Positions 28,057 to 39,903 of a stretch of 64,000 nucleotides of DNA are shown here, in pieces; position 1 is the stretch's first letter; the number at the start of each line of letters is the position of its first letter. The notes below the pieces were generated by a model, which searched no databases, was not told the DNA's origin, and was given only the letters and a program-made list of their open reading frames with translations. Both the position numbers and the translations under genes were made by a program. The DNA comes from Wuchereria bancrofti (lineage: Eukaryota; Nematoda; Chromadorea; Rhabditida; Onchocercidae): assembly GCA_005281725.1 (NCBI GenBank), contig SSBO01000001.1, positions 4,200,399 to 4,264,398 of the forward strand. Reading direction: 5' to 3'.

Positions 28057-30402
28057 ATGCATACATTTCTCGGACTATCGGAGATAAAGGCAGATGAAGA
28101 AGCAATGGTATCCCAATGAACTCCATTCTAAATTCAACCAGCATAATACGGCCTGTTATTTTGAAGTAAGTCGTCGGCATCTCTGCAGTATTGCAAATGA
28201 ACGTTCCTGAAAGTTAGGAAGGCAGGGAGTTTCCAGTTGCCCAGAAGAGTCGCTGGTCATTTGCTGTGAGTTGTTGAGAATTAGGATGTAATACGTAAGC
28301 TGGGACTTACGTGGAACTGGAAAGTTTGTTTACTGCTCATATTGTACTACGCTTGCAAAAAAAAAGCATTGAAAAAAACAACAAACAAAAATAAGAACAC
28401 TTCCAGCATAACAACAAAATTATGCCATACTATCTCTTTACTATTACATTTATTCGATTATTTAGTCATTGTGTTATTCCATACGATATTGTAATATCTT
28501 ACCTTGGCAATTTCTGTTCGTTTCATAAAGACTCGGAAGGACTTCTAATTTTGTGTGTTGTAGTTTTTTTAATCTTTTATTAATATTATTGTTATTAACG
28601 TGTAAGGTTCCTTGACAAATATATAATGTTGCGTAATCTTTTTCATGTTTATTCATCAATGAGTGGACAGAAGATATTGTCATTGAAGTGATGACAACAG
28701 TATCGATGCAGAATTGCACCAATTTCTGGAAGTTAATCATACAGGAAACAATATTAGATATCGTTTGGGAACAAATTCACTCAGAATCTTGGTGAAATGG
28801 ATGGTTAGTTAACGGAGGGTGAGAGGGAGCAATAGAGCAATCAGGCTATTGAAGACATTTATGACTACATTTAAAAGTGATGGGACTTTATTTGTTATAA
28901 CTGATGTCATTTTATTGTTATTTGTTACTGCTTGTGCTTTTTTGATTTCAAAATTTTGCGTATGAACCGACAAACTTTTAACTTTTACGATTGATACCAC
29001 TTCCGCTTACTGATGATTACAGCAGGGAGGACGATGACTTACAGCAACATTTCTAGGGGTAGTGCTGATATAGAAACTTAATTTGTTGTTGCTATTTAAG
29101 AAACCCGCTTTGCACACCCTTCATTCTTTCAGATTTGTTGTACTGAACGATGGTGTTGTGTGCTTAATACTTGCTCTCTTCTTGGTCAGTTTTGAATGCA
29201 AGCTGGTGATATTAAAAGAGACGGCCTGATTATGTTTCACATTCTAATAATGATTTTCGTCTCGATCATGTTTTCATCCTTCCTATCAGCTTTAATAATG
29301 ATAATAACGCACAGGGATAACAATATGCTAATTAATTTACAAGCTGGTGTTGAAATTTTTTCCTTTTAAGCTTCAACTGATGGCTCTGTTTGCTAAGTCT
29401 CAGGCATCAAATTCAATTGTTCATAATATGAGCAGCCAAGCATTAACTCGCATGTTGATTGTTTCCTTCACTCATCTATCTTCACTAAATGGATTTCGGA
29501 AGTGAGAAATCGGTTAACAGTAGCTCAGATTCTCTCTGTGTTGGCAAAGATTGTTTGTGTTGAAATTATGAAGAAATCAAAGACATAAAGTGAGATTTTT
29601 CCACTTAAAGAATTTAAAACATATTTCATTTGCAAGATTGTTGCTTGTTCCTTTGATTGCTGAAGAATTGTTCCTTATTTTAATGTCAATTTTTCGAGAG
29701 ATTAGTTTAATATAAAAATTAGTTTACAGTTCTTTCTTCCCTTCTTTTTTCCAATATTAAGTAATTTAAGAAAAGTTAAAATTGTTTCATACCCTTTATT
29801 TACAATGTTGTAGTTTTCCATGAAAGTTTTTTTCTTTTTGTTAATGATGATTTGTGATTACTTAACTATTCTTGCAATTCAGCTACTGTTTTCCTAAATT
29901 GCTTGAATTACCCTAGCTGTCTCATTTTAAGCGCAAAAATTGTCATGGCAATATATTTCACGCCGGATGACTAAACACGTATTGTGTCACGTGTGTTTGG
30001 ACATTCCCCTGATAATTCTGCTCCAGATCTTGTTATATATATCATCTTCATTTGAATATTTTTAGAGAAAATTTTTAAAGAAATGATATCTATTTAAATC
30101 CCTTTTTTCGTGTTACTGACACAATCTTGCTACTCGAGTTTTTGTTGTTAATCCAAACTAATTTGTTTTATTTTCTCAAAAGAGCCCTACTATCACCAAA
30201 AGTATATATTTTACTTTCAAAATGTTCAGTGAAATAGTAAGATGAAATGGTATAAGTGGATCCTTCCCACTTAACGACAGTTCATTGAAGTGAAAAATGA
30301 CTTGCATATTGCATGTGTATTGCAGATAGAAGTTCTGCATCAAATGACCTGATTGCTGAAGTTGCTAGACCACAATTTTCAGATGAAAATTTCAAATCTT
30401 AA
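28057..30402 (+). CDS. Candidate small single-span membrane protein, unrecognised
   Basis: I do not recognise this protein. Six short exons join without phase conflict: 28057-28107 (MHTFLGLSEIKADEEAM), 28237-28265 (LPRRVAGHLL), 29133-29205, 29404-29453, 29521-29552 and 30326-30402, giving 103 residues and TAA at 30400-30402. Exon 3 encodes one strong hydrophobic helix (NDGVVCLILALFLVSF). Exon 6 is polar and acidic (NDLIAEVARPQFSDENFK). TTTGTTACAG lies six bases before the ATG with an in-frame TGA between, consistent with a 5' splice or trans-splice boundary. Acceptors are good (TTTCAG, TTCCAG, TTGCAG); the exon 4 and 5 donors (GTTGAT, GTTTGT) are weak. Composition is far less Phe/Lys/Asn-biased than chance frames here. 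The model was assembled by eye, and exons may be missing or false. Confidence 0.42.
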
Positions 30403-32174
30403 AATGAGCATACAGTACATGGGTCCCTCAACAATCACCACTTACTTCTTCAATGTTATTTCCTTAGCCCTCTCCCTTTTTTCAAAACAGCTTTGATCAT
30501 AAATCTTTAGAAACCCATGCGTGAACTTCCCAGTTTTGTATAGATATAGAAAAACCTCCAAAGAACGTATGAGCGAAGTTATTTCATTCCTACTCTCAAA
30601 AAGGCTGAAAAGATTGAAAGATGTTATTCTCTCAATTGTGTTTGCCGATATAACTCTTTGGCATATACTGAAACCCAACAACGCTCCATTTTAGAACTTT
30701 TGACTCCTCTGTTATAAGTTGTCTCTTCCATTTCACATGTTCCCTTCTTGCTCTTTCTACTATAGCATTATTTACTACTGTATACAGTTTTCTTGCTCAA
30801 TATTCAACCTAAAATTCTACAAAGAAGTGCAACCAAGAATTATATAAGGAAGATCATAATTGGCAGAAAATCAATGTGGTGCTAACTTCAGCAACGAAAA
30901 GTACCACTTATTCAAGAAATCGAAAAGATTTTAGTCACGGATAATATTAGCTATTATCAATTCTTCATTAGGATAATGAAATAATTCTCTTTTTTGTTTA
31001 GCTGACATTCCTAATTGTTGTAATAAAGTGTGCATGGATCATGTCGTTTTCAAATCAATTTTCACCGCTAATTCTGTAAATTCGAAAGTAACAGGTTTGA
31101 TTTGTAGCAGTGACCTTTCCTTTGTGGGCAGTATGGAACTAACCGAGCGCATAGATGAACTTGGATTCCAAATCGTCTGCCTATCATGAAACGTGTAGAC
31201 CGTTTTTACATAGCTTTTCTCTTTTTGGTGGGATTTGGTACCTTTAGAAGTCCCATGAAAGAAAAGGTAGGGAAAATGATCATAACACTCAGTCTTATTT
31301 TTCAAAAGGCAAATCTAATTCATCTACAGTATTTTGAAACAGCGGCAAACACCATTTATGAGTAGAGAGGGAAGAAGGCTTTTTTTCGAACTTTTTTTCG
31401 ATGATGATTTATAGTTCTAAAAAATTTGTTTGGTGTATTTTTATTTTTTTCTTTCCAGAAAAGTTTCTTGTTTTTTTTTAATTAGGGTAAGCTTAATAGT
31501 TCTCCTACTACGGAATAATTATATGCAGAAAATTTAAATAGAAATTGCTGATATGAGCAAAAATATCAACATTTTTCCCCATGTAATATTGGATACGCAT
31601 TGAAAAATCGAGAAAATTTAGAAAAACACTTAAATTAGCAAAAAGAATGTCATTCTAATTAGAAAAATCTGAACATGCATCGATGAAAATTGCATGTTAT
31701 TCTTAAAGGAGAATAATGTGAACCAGAGGAAATAGATATCTCTTTTTAAAAGTATCGTTTCCTCTATTCAAATGAACAAATTGAAAAACAATCATTTGAA
31801 AAGAGCAAATTGACTTCTTTATTATACTTCTCTGTTCATTTTGTGGTTTATTTTCCCTTATAATCACCGAATCCCTTATAATATCTGAAAAGAGTAACCT
31901 TACTTTACGTGATAAAAACCTGTCATTGTATCACTGATCAAAAATTTTGTTTAATAATTGCGCTATCATTGTATGATAAGTAAACTATGAAAAAATAATT
32001 GGCTTTTCTGAAGCAAGGAATTGACCAAATTTCCACAGTACTCCGTGTCCTGATAGCTACGTAGATAAGTGCTATACGAGTTAATGTATCAACCTGTTAT
32101 GTGGAATGGATTATAGAGAATAGTGCAGAGATCAGAAGGTCACGAGCACAGTGTGATTACTCACTACGACCCTA
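30403..32174. other. Gene-poor spacer
   Basis: AT-rich. Minus frames at 30442-30681 and 31039-31305 (79 and 88 codons) show no family signature and no splice chain I could build. I see no supported gene. Confidence 0.45.
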
Positions 32175-32930
32175 ATGAGTCTAATATTCACATTACTTTT
32201 TCTTACTGTTGCTGCTTTCCATGTGCAGTTCGTTCATACATTCATTTGGCGATTCAATGAAGGGTTCGTTTAAATTTAACTTTTTATCGCTATCGTACTT
32301 CAGTGTAGTTCAGAATATCATCGCTATGCGTGCGTATGCCCAAAACTACATTAATCAGTAAGTGTCTCACATTCGGTTAGCAGCCTTACTGTGAACTAAT
32401 CCCTAATTTTCTTTGACAACATTTTAAAGAAGGTAACATTCTCATTTCCCAGGACCTATTATATCGTACTCGATTAGACCTGTGTGTCTCTTCCTACTTA
32501 CTACAAAGGACCAATAACATTTGTCCTACGTAGTAGTTGTTGAGGAAACAATATGCAAAAAGAACACCTCAAGTTTTATTTATCAAAGTAAATGAGTGAT
32601 ATCTTACAGATTAGATGAGCCGGTAACAATGTCACGTGATCTACGAGCCAAAGAAATTTCACCACCCAGTTATATGAAACGCTTCGAACGTGAACCAAAC
32701 GAACAGTTGCTGCGACATATTTGGTTAAATATTTTACAACCGAGAATGCTGAGGCATCACGACTTGTCGCAACCATTATTTTATTTGCCTTTGTGGAAAG
32801 AACATTAAAATCGTTCCCACATCAAATAAGGACAACCCTAACCCGCATTCCAGATCACACGGTTGCTATTATTACTAGTAGTACTTTTGCTGGAACCATT
32901 ATCACAACTTGTTATGGATTAATGTGTTGA
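32175..32930 (+). CDS. Candidate membrane protein with a frame break, unrecognised
   Basis: Unrecognised. Exon 1 (32175-32263) starts MSLIFTLLFLTVAAFH, like a signal peptide. A 40-bp intron leads in phase to exon 2 (32304-32357; VVQNIIAMRAYAQNYIN, good GTAAGT donor). Exon 3 (from 32610, acceptor TTACAG) continues in phase as LDEPVTMSRDLRAKEISPPS, then YMKRFEREPNEQ. Beyond about 32705 this frame becomes uncharacteristic and stops at 32806-32808. Another frame, open from about 32696, reads AATYLVKYFTTENAEASR and then two hydrophobic helices (LVATIILFAFV, TVAIITSSTFAGTIITTCYG), ending at 32928-32930. The second frame is offset by minus one, as if one base were missing near 32690-32715. This may be an assembly error, a pseudogene or frameshifting; no slippery heptamer was seen. 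Confidence 0.4.
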
Positions 32931-33797
32931 AAATGTAATAGCATTGGTTGAGTATGATTACGGATGACACTGATTTGCGCAGAAGTTATGATAAAGCTTC
33001 TCTAAAACACACCAACCACAGTCCAGTCTAACCACACCTTAAGAAGATAATCATGATGCATACTCTTCACTTTCTCTAATTCCAAAGATTCAGCAAGCCA
33101 AACAATCAGCTTACTCAGAGTGCTCATCATTTAAAAGCAATACTGATTTGATTCTGACCTTAGAAAGTCAATATATGCTTCTAGTGCCTTCTTGATCTAC
33201 TTGATCTACTTTGGGAAATTTTTTTCTTTTTTTAAACTTTTTGTTTCTGCTTTTGTCATTCCTCAACATGAGGATAGCATAAGATTATGGTTAAGGATTC
33301 CAAATAATTTACTATTTTCGCTGATGCTTATAGTTACTGCGTAAATACAAGCAATCATTAAAATTATGATGCAGCTATTACAGGCATCACCTTTATTACT
33401 TATAATTTAATTTATAAACCCACAAATAGCAAAAATTAAAAGGAAAGCGGGGAGAGAAGTATCGATTCCGTTAGCATTCTACAAGGAAAACCAAAAAGTG
33501 ACATTTATGATGGTAGCGCATTGTCAAATTCATCGAAACTGATGGAATCTTTTTGTTTCTTCATTATATTTCTCTTAATTTCCAAAAATGGACCAATGTT
33601 CGCAGATCCTTAAATTAATCACTCCACGAAAATTTGGTTTTGAAACTTTTAAAAATAAAAGATCTAAAAAAAAAAAATAAATCTCAGTGGTTGTATAAAA
33701 CACAAATACGAAGCAAAGGTGACTTATTCAAAATTCCTAGCATTTGATAAATTAGTAAATTTACTGGTTAAGTTATGGAAACTTCGCACTCTTAGCC

Positions 33798-33829
33798 TGA
33801 AAATGTATTGAAAATGTATGAAAATGTAA
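33798..33829. repeat. Three tandem GAAAATGTAT-type units
   Basis: Three short copies of (T)GAAAATGTAT in a row, followed by an A run. Low-complexity expansion beyond the 3' end of the minus-strand gene at 34.0-36.2 kb. Confidence 0.6.
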
Positions 33830-34006
33830 AAAAAAAGCCTGAAAATAAAAAACTTGGACATCTGGTATTTTGTTTTAAATATCCAGAAATAGACTTCGAA
33901 ATTGGCTTATTAAACATCTTGTAAGTCTTCTTTGATTTCGACGAACTATCTTTATCTAAACGAACTTGCAATTGAATACCGAAATACTACGTCATACAGG
34001 TAAGTA

Positions 34007-36178
34007 CTAGAAGTGTGAGGAGAAATTACCCAATGTCTGGTAAGTATATGCTGTTAAACAGTCAAAGTCCACCTTACTCGTTTCTACTGCTTGCAACATT
34101 TTCGGATGAAAGTATTTGTTTTCATAATCAAATGGCTTAATAGATCATCTACACAATCACAGATTGAATCTTTCAATTTTCTCGAAATACAATATGCTCA
34201 GCAATTACGCTGTAATGATGTTTACTAGTTTTTTTCAAATATTAATTATAAAAACTATACAAAACAGGGAAATTAATAGTTGTTTAATATACAAACCCGA
34301 TGATGCTTCCACTTCTCTGCTGTATTTCGTCTTCGATAATGGCGATGATACCATGCTATACTGCAAATCGCATCGTTTATATATTACGGTCAAAAATTCA
34401 TGAATTACATGTTACATATTTTCATTTTTTACATATTGTATGGAGGATATAACTTACCTTGTTAAAATATACAACTTACCTTATTAAGTAGGCCATCGTT
34501 TGAACATTTTTGAGAACATAATGTGCTATCCTGCGTTATCTCTACTGCAATATGCAAATTTTTCCTTCCTAAGTAGTAAGGAAAGTTTACGATAAAGGAT
34601 TGATTGTGATTTATCAATGAAATATTAAACTTCCGTTTCGCTTATCTCACTTTTCCGCTATGTGTTGAGTCTATCAATTCTGAAATCGCACAAATTGAAA
34701 AGATGGAAATTCAGCCCCTTTCCTCTTATTTCCTTAAATCTCGAAGTGGGCGAAGAAATACTGATTAGATAAATTGCTTATCTTGAAGTTGGATGAGCAT
34801 TTTCATTTGGAGATAAAAGTAACAAAGGGATAAAGTTTCACTTTGTAAAGCAAATATTCCCAGAGAGTTACTTACCAGTTTTAAGTGCTACTTTTGAAGT
34901 TTCCAATAATGAAGCCTTTAATTGAATGTGCTGAAAAAATATAGTAAACATCGTATTCCGAAAAAGTTACAACGTAACCTTTGCCGACTTTAAAAACGGA
35001 TAATAATTGAAATTACAATGTGCTGAAAACATAATAACAACTAAATAATGAGCTGGAAAAGGAGGTGAAAAGAGTTTTCATGAAATTATCCCAAAACGGA
35101 TAAACGAGTAGTATTTCCAGAGACTTCTAAGGAGTCTCAAAATTCGCGGAATAACTTGTTATTATCCAGAGTGGAGTACTTTACATTAAAGAAGTATTGA
35201 TTTATAAAGAAGTATTGGTATTGATAGGATGAAAATGAAAATAGCAACTTACTGCTTGCTCCTTTTTTTTAAGCTCATCATTTGATAAAGGTTTATTTGC
35301 TGCCTTGATTTTGTCCAATTTCTGAATGAATCATGTTCATTTGCAATTATTTTCCCCAACAGATAAAGAGTAGATATGGAAGCAAACTTACTTTTCTTGT
35401 CGATCCCTTTTTACCTACAAAATTAAAATTAATGAAACTGACAAGTACTTTATAATATGGAATAGAACCGGAAAAAAAGATCATTCTATTCTCTTTCTTA
35501 GCAGTCATTTTGTTGATGTCTAACTAGTCATACAATAAATCCTTGTTAGTTCTAATTACGATAAATTCCAATAAAAGAGAAGCACTTCTTCGCTCACTGC
35601 TTTATTGCATGCAGAGAGTGAACTTTAGAAACAATTTGTCATAGTCTTTTAAATAAGTCAGCTTAGCACAGGAATTTATCTATAAAATACAGATTAATTA
35701 AAAATTAAAAGATGTTGGAATGAGAAAAAGATGGAAAGAAGGATCAATTTGCTTGGAAATTCAGCTTTTAATGTTGTTGTGAGGAATATTTTACAGATAT
35801 CAAAATGAATGAATTTCATTCTAAATAAAAGAAAATAAATGAAAAAGTACGGATTGTGTTTCAAACTAATGAGTTGCTCCTCTAATCCTTTCTAATACGC
35901 CAAATTCGCAAATGACCAATTCTGTAATTACATCATGGACAGTTAGCCTTTAAAATAAGGCTAATCATGATGTTAACCTAATTCTCAACAAAGTTTTTTT
36001 ATTTTTTCGATATATCTATTATATTTTTAGAGATTTTTGTTTGGAGACTCCTATATGAAGTCAGACTCAGCAAAACCGAAAATATGTGTTTCTGTAAGGA
36101 ATAATTCAAAAAAAAAAACTTACTTTTTAGTTCTCCTGTATCTTTGTAGGCGTCCTTTCGGGTCTGACAATCAGCCAT
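34007..36178 (-). CDS. Unrecognised Lys/Ser-rich soluble protein, seven exons
   Basis: I do not recognise a family. Seven exons join in phase: 36124-36178 (MADCQTRKDAYKDTGELK), 35392-35414, 35253-35321 (KLDKIKAANKPLSNDELKKK), 34876-34930 (HIQLKASLLETSKVALKT), 34480-34544, 34297-34360 (SPLSKTKYSREVEASS) and 34007-34086, ending in TAG. The product is 136 residues. The first four exons have textbook GTAAGT donors and most acceptors are TTTCAG-like, which makes the 5' part convincing. The ATG context is good (GCAAAATGG). The N-terminal half is basic and helical, the C-terminal half Ser/Thr-rich; no signal peptide or membrane span. The last exon could instead continue through a GTAATT donor into a Ser/Lys-rich open stretch at about 33.88-33.96 kb, so the 3' end is unsure. 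A plus-strand candidate starts 122 bp upstream. Confidence 0.6.
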
Positions 36179-36299
36179 TTTGCGCACTTATTTTTAACAC
36201 TTTCAACAATTCAAAAAAAAAGATAGGTTTCTTCCTTGATTTGTTTCACGGAATCTTGCTTTATCGTTTTTAGAAATAGGAGAGGTTACCAGTGGTAAA

Positions 36300-37548
36300 A
36301 TGCATATGAAGTTGGAACGAAGTCGGGCTCAGCAAGTAAATAAAAATTAGTGGGTCGATAATGATTAAAGTAAAAATTATCAAGACAATTAGCTATTAGA
36401 TGGTGGAATTTATTCACTTGATCTAGTTGGTGGATACAAGAATTAAACTGTTGTCAGAAGACCGAAAATACTGCTATCTAGGATGATAGCAGTCCACTTG
36501 ATAATTAGAGACAGTCAAAAGTTTATTCCAAAAACCCAATAAGTAAATATATTTTTGTCGGAAAACTTGTGGTTAATTTTGAAAGAAATTTGCATCCCTT
36601 TCCTTTATACTTTCAATCTAACTTAGAGAACATATATTTCTAGAAAGCAAAAAAAAAAAATGATTTGTAATAAAACGAATAAAATTTATTCTTGGTCTTT
36701 TATTTTAATTTGTTTTCAGGAAATAGAAAACGTTCTGTAATAAAGCTAACAACACCTTAGAGAAAGCGCTTAACTTACGGAACATATATTAACAAATATT
36801 ATTATCTCCAGTTTTAAAGGTAAATTGAATCAGATTTCTTCATCACGTGCAAGGCACAGCAGCTTCCTTTCTTTACAGAAACGTAATGAATGCCTTTCCA
36901 TCCTCACATCTGGATGAATCATTTGGTGACATAGAACATTGAGTTTTAGAACACCACTTAACAACTGTCTGATAGTAACTATGAAATAAATCGAGACTGG
37001 TGAAGATCCTACGCATTCCTGATAATCTTTAAATTACTGAAAGTTCTTCCCAGATGATTAGAATTCTCATCCAGTCTTGCGGTAACCTTTCCAGTATGAC
37101 ACATTCTTTCAAAGTAATTGAGATTTACTAGCTTTCACTTTAAAAGCTTGCTTCATGCTTTCCTAACTTCTAAAAAAAGGAAACTTCGAATTAGATATTC
37201 TTTTTCTCAAGCAAATCTGAAAAGATATCACTTGAACGAGAAGTTTAAATCAGATCATTGGGCGAACATCACTAAGAATCTAATATTTCTTCGTTGAAGA
37301 GAAATTTTTTCTCGCAATATAGATTTGACATTCGAAATTGTTTTGATAAACCCATGCTGGTGAGAATAATCATTTGACTTGATAACTTGCGTCACATCTT
37401 TATAATAGTAGCAAGGGAGCAGAACGTCGGATGCTTGAAAGAAGTTCGCAATAACCTCACGCACCAGATTTCATCAGTTAGGGAAAGATGTCCTCGAACC
37501 ATCTACAATGATGAGAAGGAGGATAAGGAACCTTCTCGGGAAGATTAA
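36300..37548 (+). CDS. Candidate small protein divergent from the 34-36 kb gene
   Basis: Unrecognised. Five short exons join in phase: 36300-36335 (MHMKLERSRAQQ, donor GTAAAT), 36393-36425 (LLDGGIYSLDL), 36720-36736 (EIENVL, acceptor TTTTCAG), 36879-36925 (NVMNAFPSSHLDESF, acceptor TTTACAG) and 37478-37548 (RERCPRTIYNDEKEDKEPS, ending in TAA). The product is 67 residues, hydrophilic, with an acidic/basic C-terminus. The 17-bp third exon, the GTTGGT donor of exon 2 and the non-pyrimidine acceptor of exon 5 are weak points. The start lies 122 bp from the ATG of the minus-strand gene, so a shared promoter is likely if both are real. Confidence 0.38.
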
Positions 37549-39083
37549 ACATCTTTATAGAAAACAAAGCTTAAATCTAAGAAAAAGGACAAAAAGGACA
37601 CAAATCCATGCACAGATGTAATAATGCTTAAGCGTACATTTCCAGCTTTTATTATATAGAAATAATAAATACAACTGAAAGGATAGGGTAACCAATGGTA
37701 ACTAAGATAAATTTATATCCAATTTTTGAAGCCAATAGATTCTCCTACTTCCCTTTCATTTCAAAACACAAACATATTCAAAAAGAAAATGCCTGCAAAT
37801 AGGACCACCAACGAATATTTTAAGTAATCTTCGCAAATAATTGTTCAGTCACTGCAGAAATATATCTCAAACCATTTTAGCAGTTGATAAGCACTACCCG
37901 TGAAAAGGAATTATCTGAAATTATCAGCGAAACAAGCAGTATCAATAACGCCGCACGTATTGTTTGTTACAACAAACACAAGTGAACAAATTTCAGAGAT
38001 CTACTCGACATAATTTTAGTTTTCACTTTTGAAGTGTCGGTTGAATTGTAAATTTTTAAGATATGCTAATTTTCCAGCACTACCCTATACTTGGTAGTAA
38101 CATGCTATACAAAGCAAGTGTTTTGATATATCTAACAAGGTTTCGACGCTAGATGTAATTTTGACAATATAAAAATAAAGCATGAATAAAATAAATAACA
38201 TATGAATGTATTTCCGAACTCCTAAATTTATTTTTTAAAATACCATCCCAACTACTTATTCACTCAATTAAGAAATTCTTCATATGAAATCTAGATTCAC
38301 ATACAGTCTGAAAGTTGGATTTTATGAGAAAAAACATTCCTAACTGCTAAAACTAGTTCAAAATACGACTCTACTTTCCCTATCGTAGGAACCTAGTTGA
38401 AAAGTTCATCAAATGAAAAAAAAAAAAACACCTTCAAGGAGAAATACTAACACAACAAGGTAACGGGCTAGTTACCCTACCAGAGTTTTGATAACAGAAA
38501 CAAACAATTAGCATAACACTGTGCTAGACCCATAATTAAGATTGCTAAACTGTATTAGTCAGTTACCCCTATCCTTCATTGTGCAAAAATTCATCATGGA
38601 GATTTTGAAAACTTCAAAAAGTGAACAAATAAGACTACAAAATACATTTCAAGAAAACCAGGCGTTAAGCTAATGTATCTTAACTTTTTTTGGCTAGTAA
38701 CGGCTACTTACCCTATCAGAGTTTTGAAAAAAAAAATGTATTTGAAAATTAGTTGAAGCTGAACTCTGTCGAAGAGTAAATAAACATCAGCAGCCCAGTT
38801 AGAAAAAAAAATATGAATGTTCTTAAGACACTTATGTCAAAGCAACACACATACTCCAAATGGCTACCTTTTTCTCTTTTGGAGCCATCTCGCACTCGTA
38901 AAATGTTTCCGTACAATAAGATTTAAGAACTTTCAAACCGAAAAAAATCCGACACCTAATGAGACAATACACAAGCTTGTAATTGAAAAGCTGTCCGAGT
39001 TCTCCATTTTTAGACAAATCTCACAGAAATAAAAAACTATCGTATGATGGCAAATCATTATATACTACTAAATAAATCTACAA
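37549..39083. other. Spacer with a duplicated ~30-bp motif
   Basis: Mostly AT-rich DNA without a supported gene. Two near copies of TTACCCTA(C/T)CAGAGTTTTGA lie at 38461-38491 and 38698-38727, each preceded by a TAACGG(G)CTA variant. On the minus strand the copies create donor-like GTAAGTAGC and GTAACTAGC. A minus stretch at about 38950-39005 (MENSDSFSITSLCIVSL, donor-like GTGTCG) has coding composition but was not placed in a gene. Confidence 0.4.
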
Positions 39084-39239
39084 TTAATGGTGAATCCTCT
39101 GTGGCTCTACCGATTTCATCGAGAAAAATGGTGTTGCTGTGATATGACCCGAGAAATGTACAATATCCTGTAAACTTCTACAGACTAATAATTCTATCAT
39201 GCTCGCCAGAACCAAGCAAATAAGATAGAAGAGTGTCAT
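39084..39239 (-). CDS. Candidate short secreted peptide ORF (51 codons)
   Basis: Unspliced open frame from ATG at 39237-39239 to TAA at 39084-39086. The first 20 residues (MTLFYLICLVLASMIELLVC) look like a signal peptide. The rest is short and mixed (RSLQDIVHFSGHITATPFFS, then a basic His-rich end). An internal GTAGAG after MKS could act as a donor to a stretch near 39005, so it may be a first exon. A frame this short could be chance in AT-rich DNA; the hydrophobic start is the only specific support. It lies about 0.66 kb downstream of the TMEM87 stop. Confidence 0.25.
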   Translation of the reverse strand: MTLFYLICLVLASMIELLVCRSLQDIVHFSGHITATPFFSMKSVEPQRIHH

Positions 39240-39903
39240 AAAAAATTTGTTTTATAAATCTCATAAAATCTTAGTGGGTTATTGAAAAACTGTACTTGCT
39301 CATTATTTTATCTTTAAGAATATCTGTTTTACAAAATAAACGATTTTTTTCAATTCTCTAACCAATCGATTAAACCTGATACTCTCAAAAAACATGTAAA
39401 CAAACCGTCATTATTTGGAAAAGTAATAAATAATAAAAATATAACGCACTAAAACAATGAAACGAAAAACGACTATGAAAATCAACATGAAATGAAATTA
39501 TAACACGTACAGTTAAGGACAACTTCTTGACAACGATAGCAGTTAGTGTGTGTAAGAGCTCTAACTTTCAAACAGTGTCATCTGAGCTAAGTATCTTATC
39601 CATTTTCTCGAGTCTTAGAATAAATAATTCAAATTCAGCAGTGTACAACGATGCTTAAACTACGTTTTTCATCAAACCATAAGTGGTGGTAATCGGAAGT
39701 TCTTGTAGGCAAATATTTTGTTCTGTGTATACTTACTGAATGTACTTATCCCTCACCTATAACTATAATTTTCCAGAATGCTAATCCCTATCAAAAACTT
39801 AAATGACCTATTTACTGTACAAACTATTTTTAGATTATATCACTCTGCAAATAACAATGTTGAAAATTAATATTGATACATAAAATTAATATTGATGCAT
39901 TTA

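Noticed and set aside
39084..39175. Second minus frame with TIFLDEIGRAT, resembling a MutS Walker B
   Set aside because: Only ten residues match, the invariant GRGT is GRAT, and no P-loop or other MutS motif is nearby. Probably coincidence.
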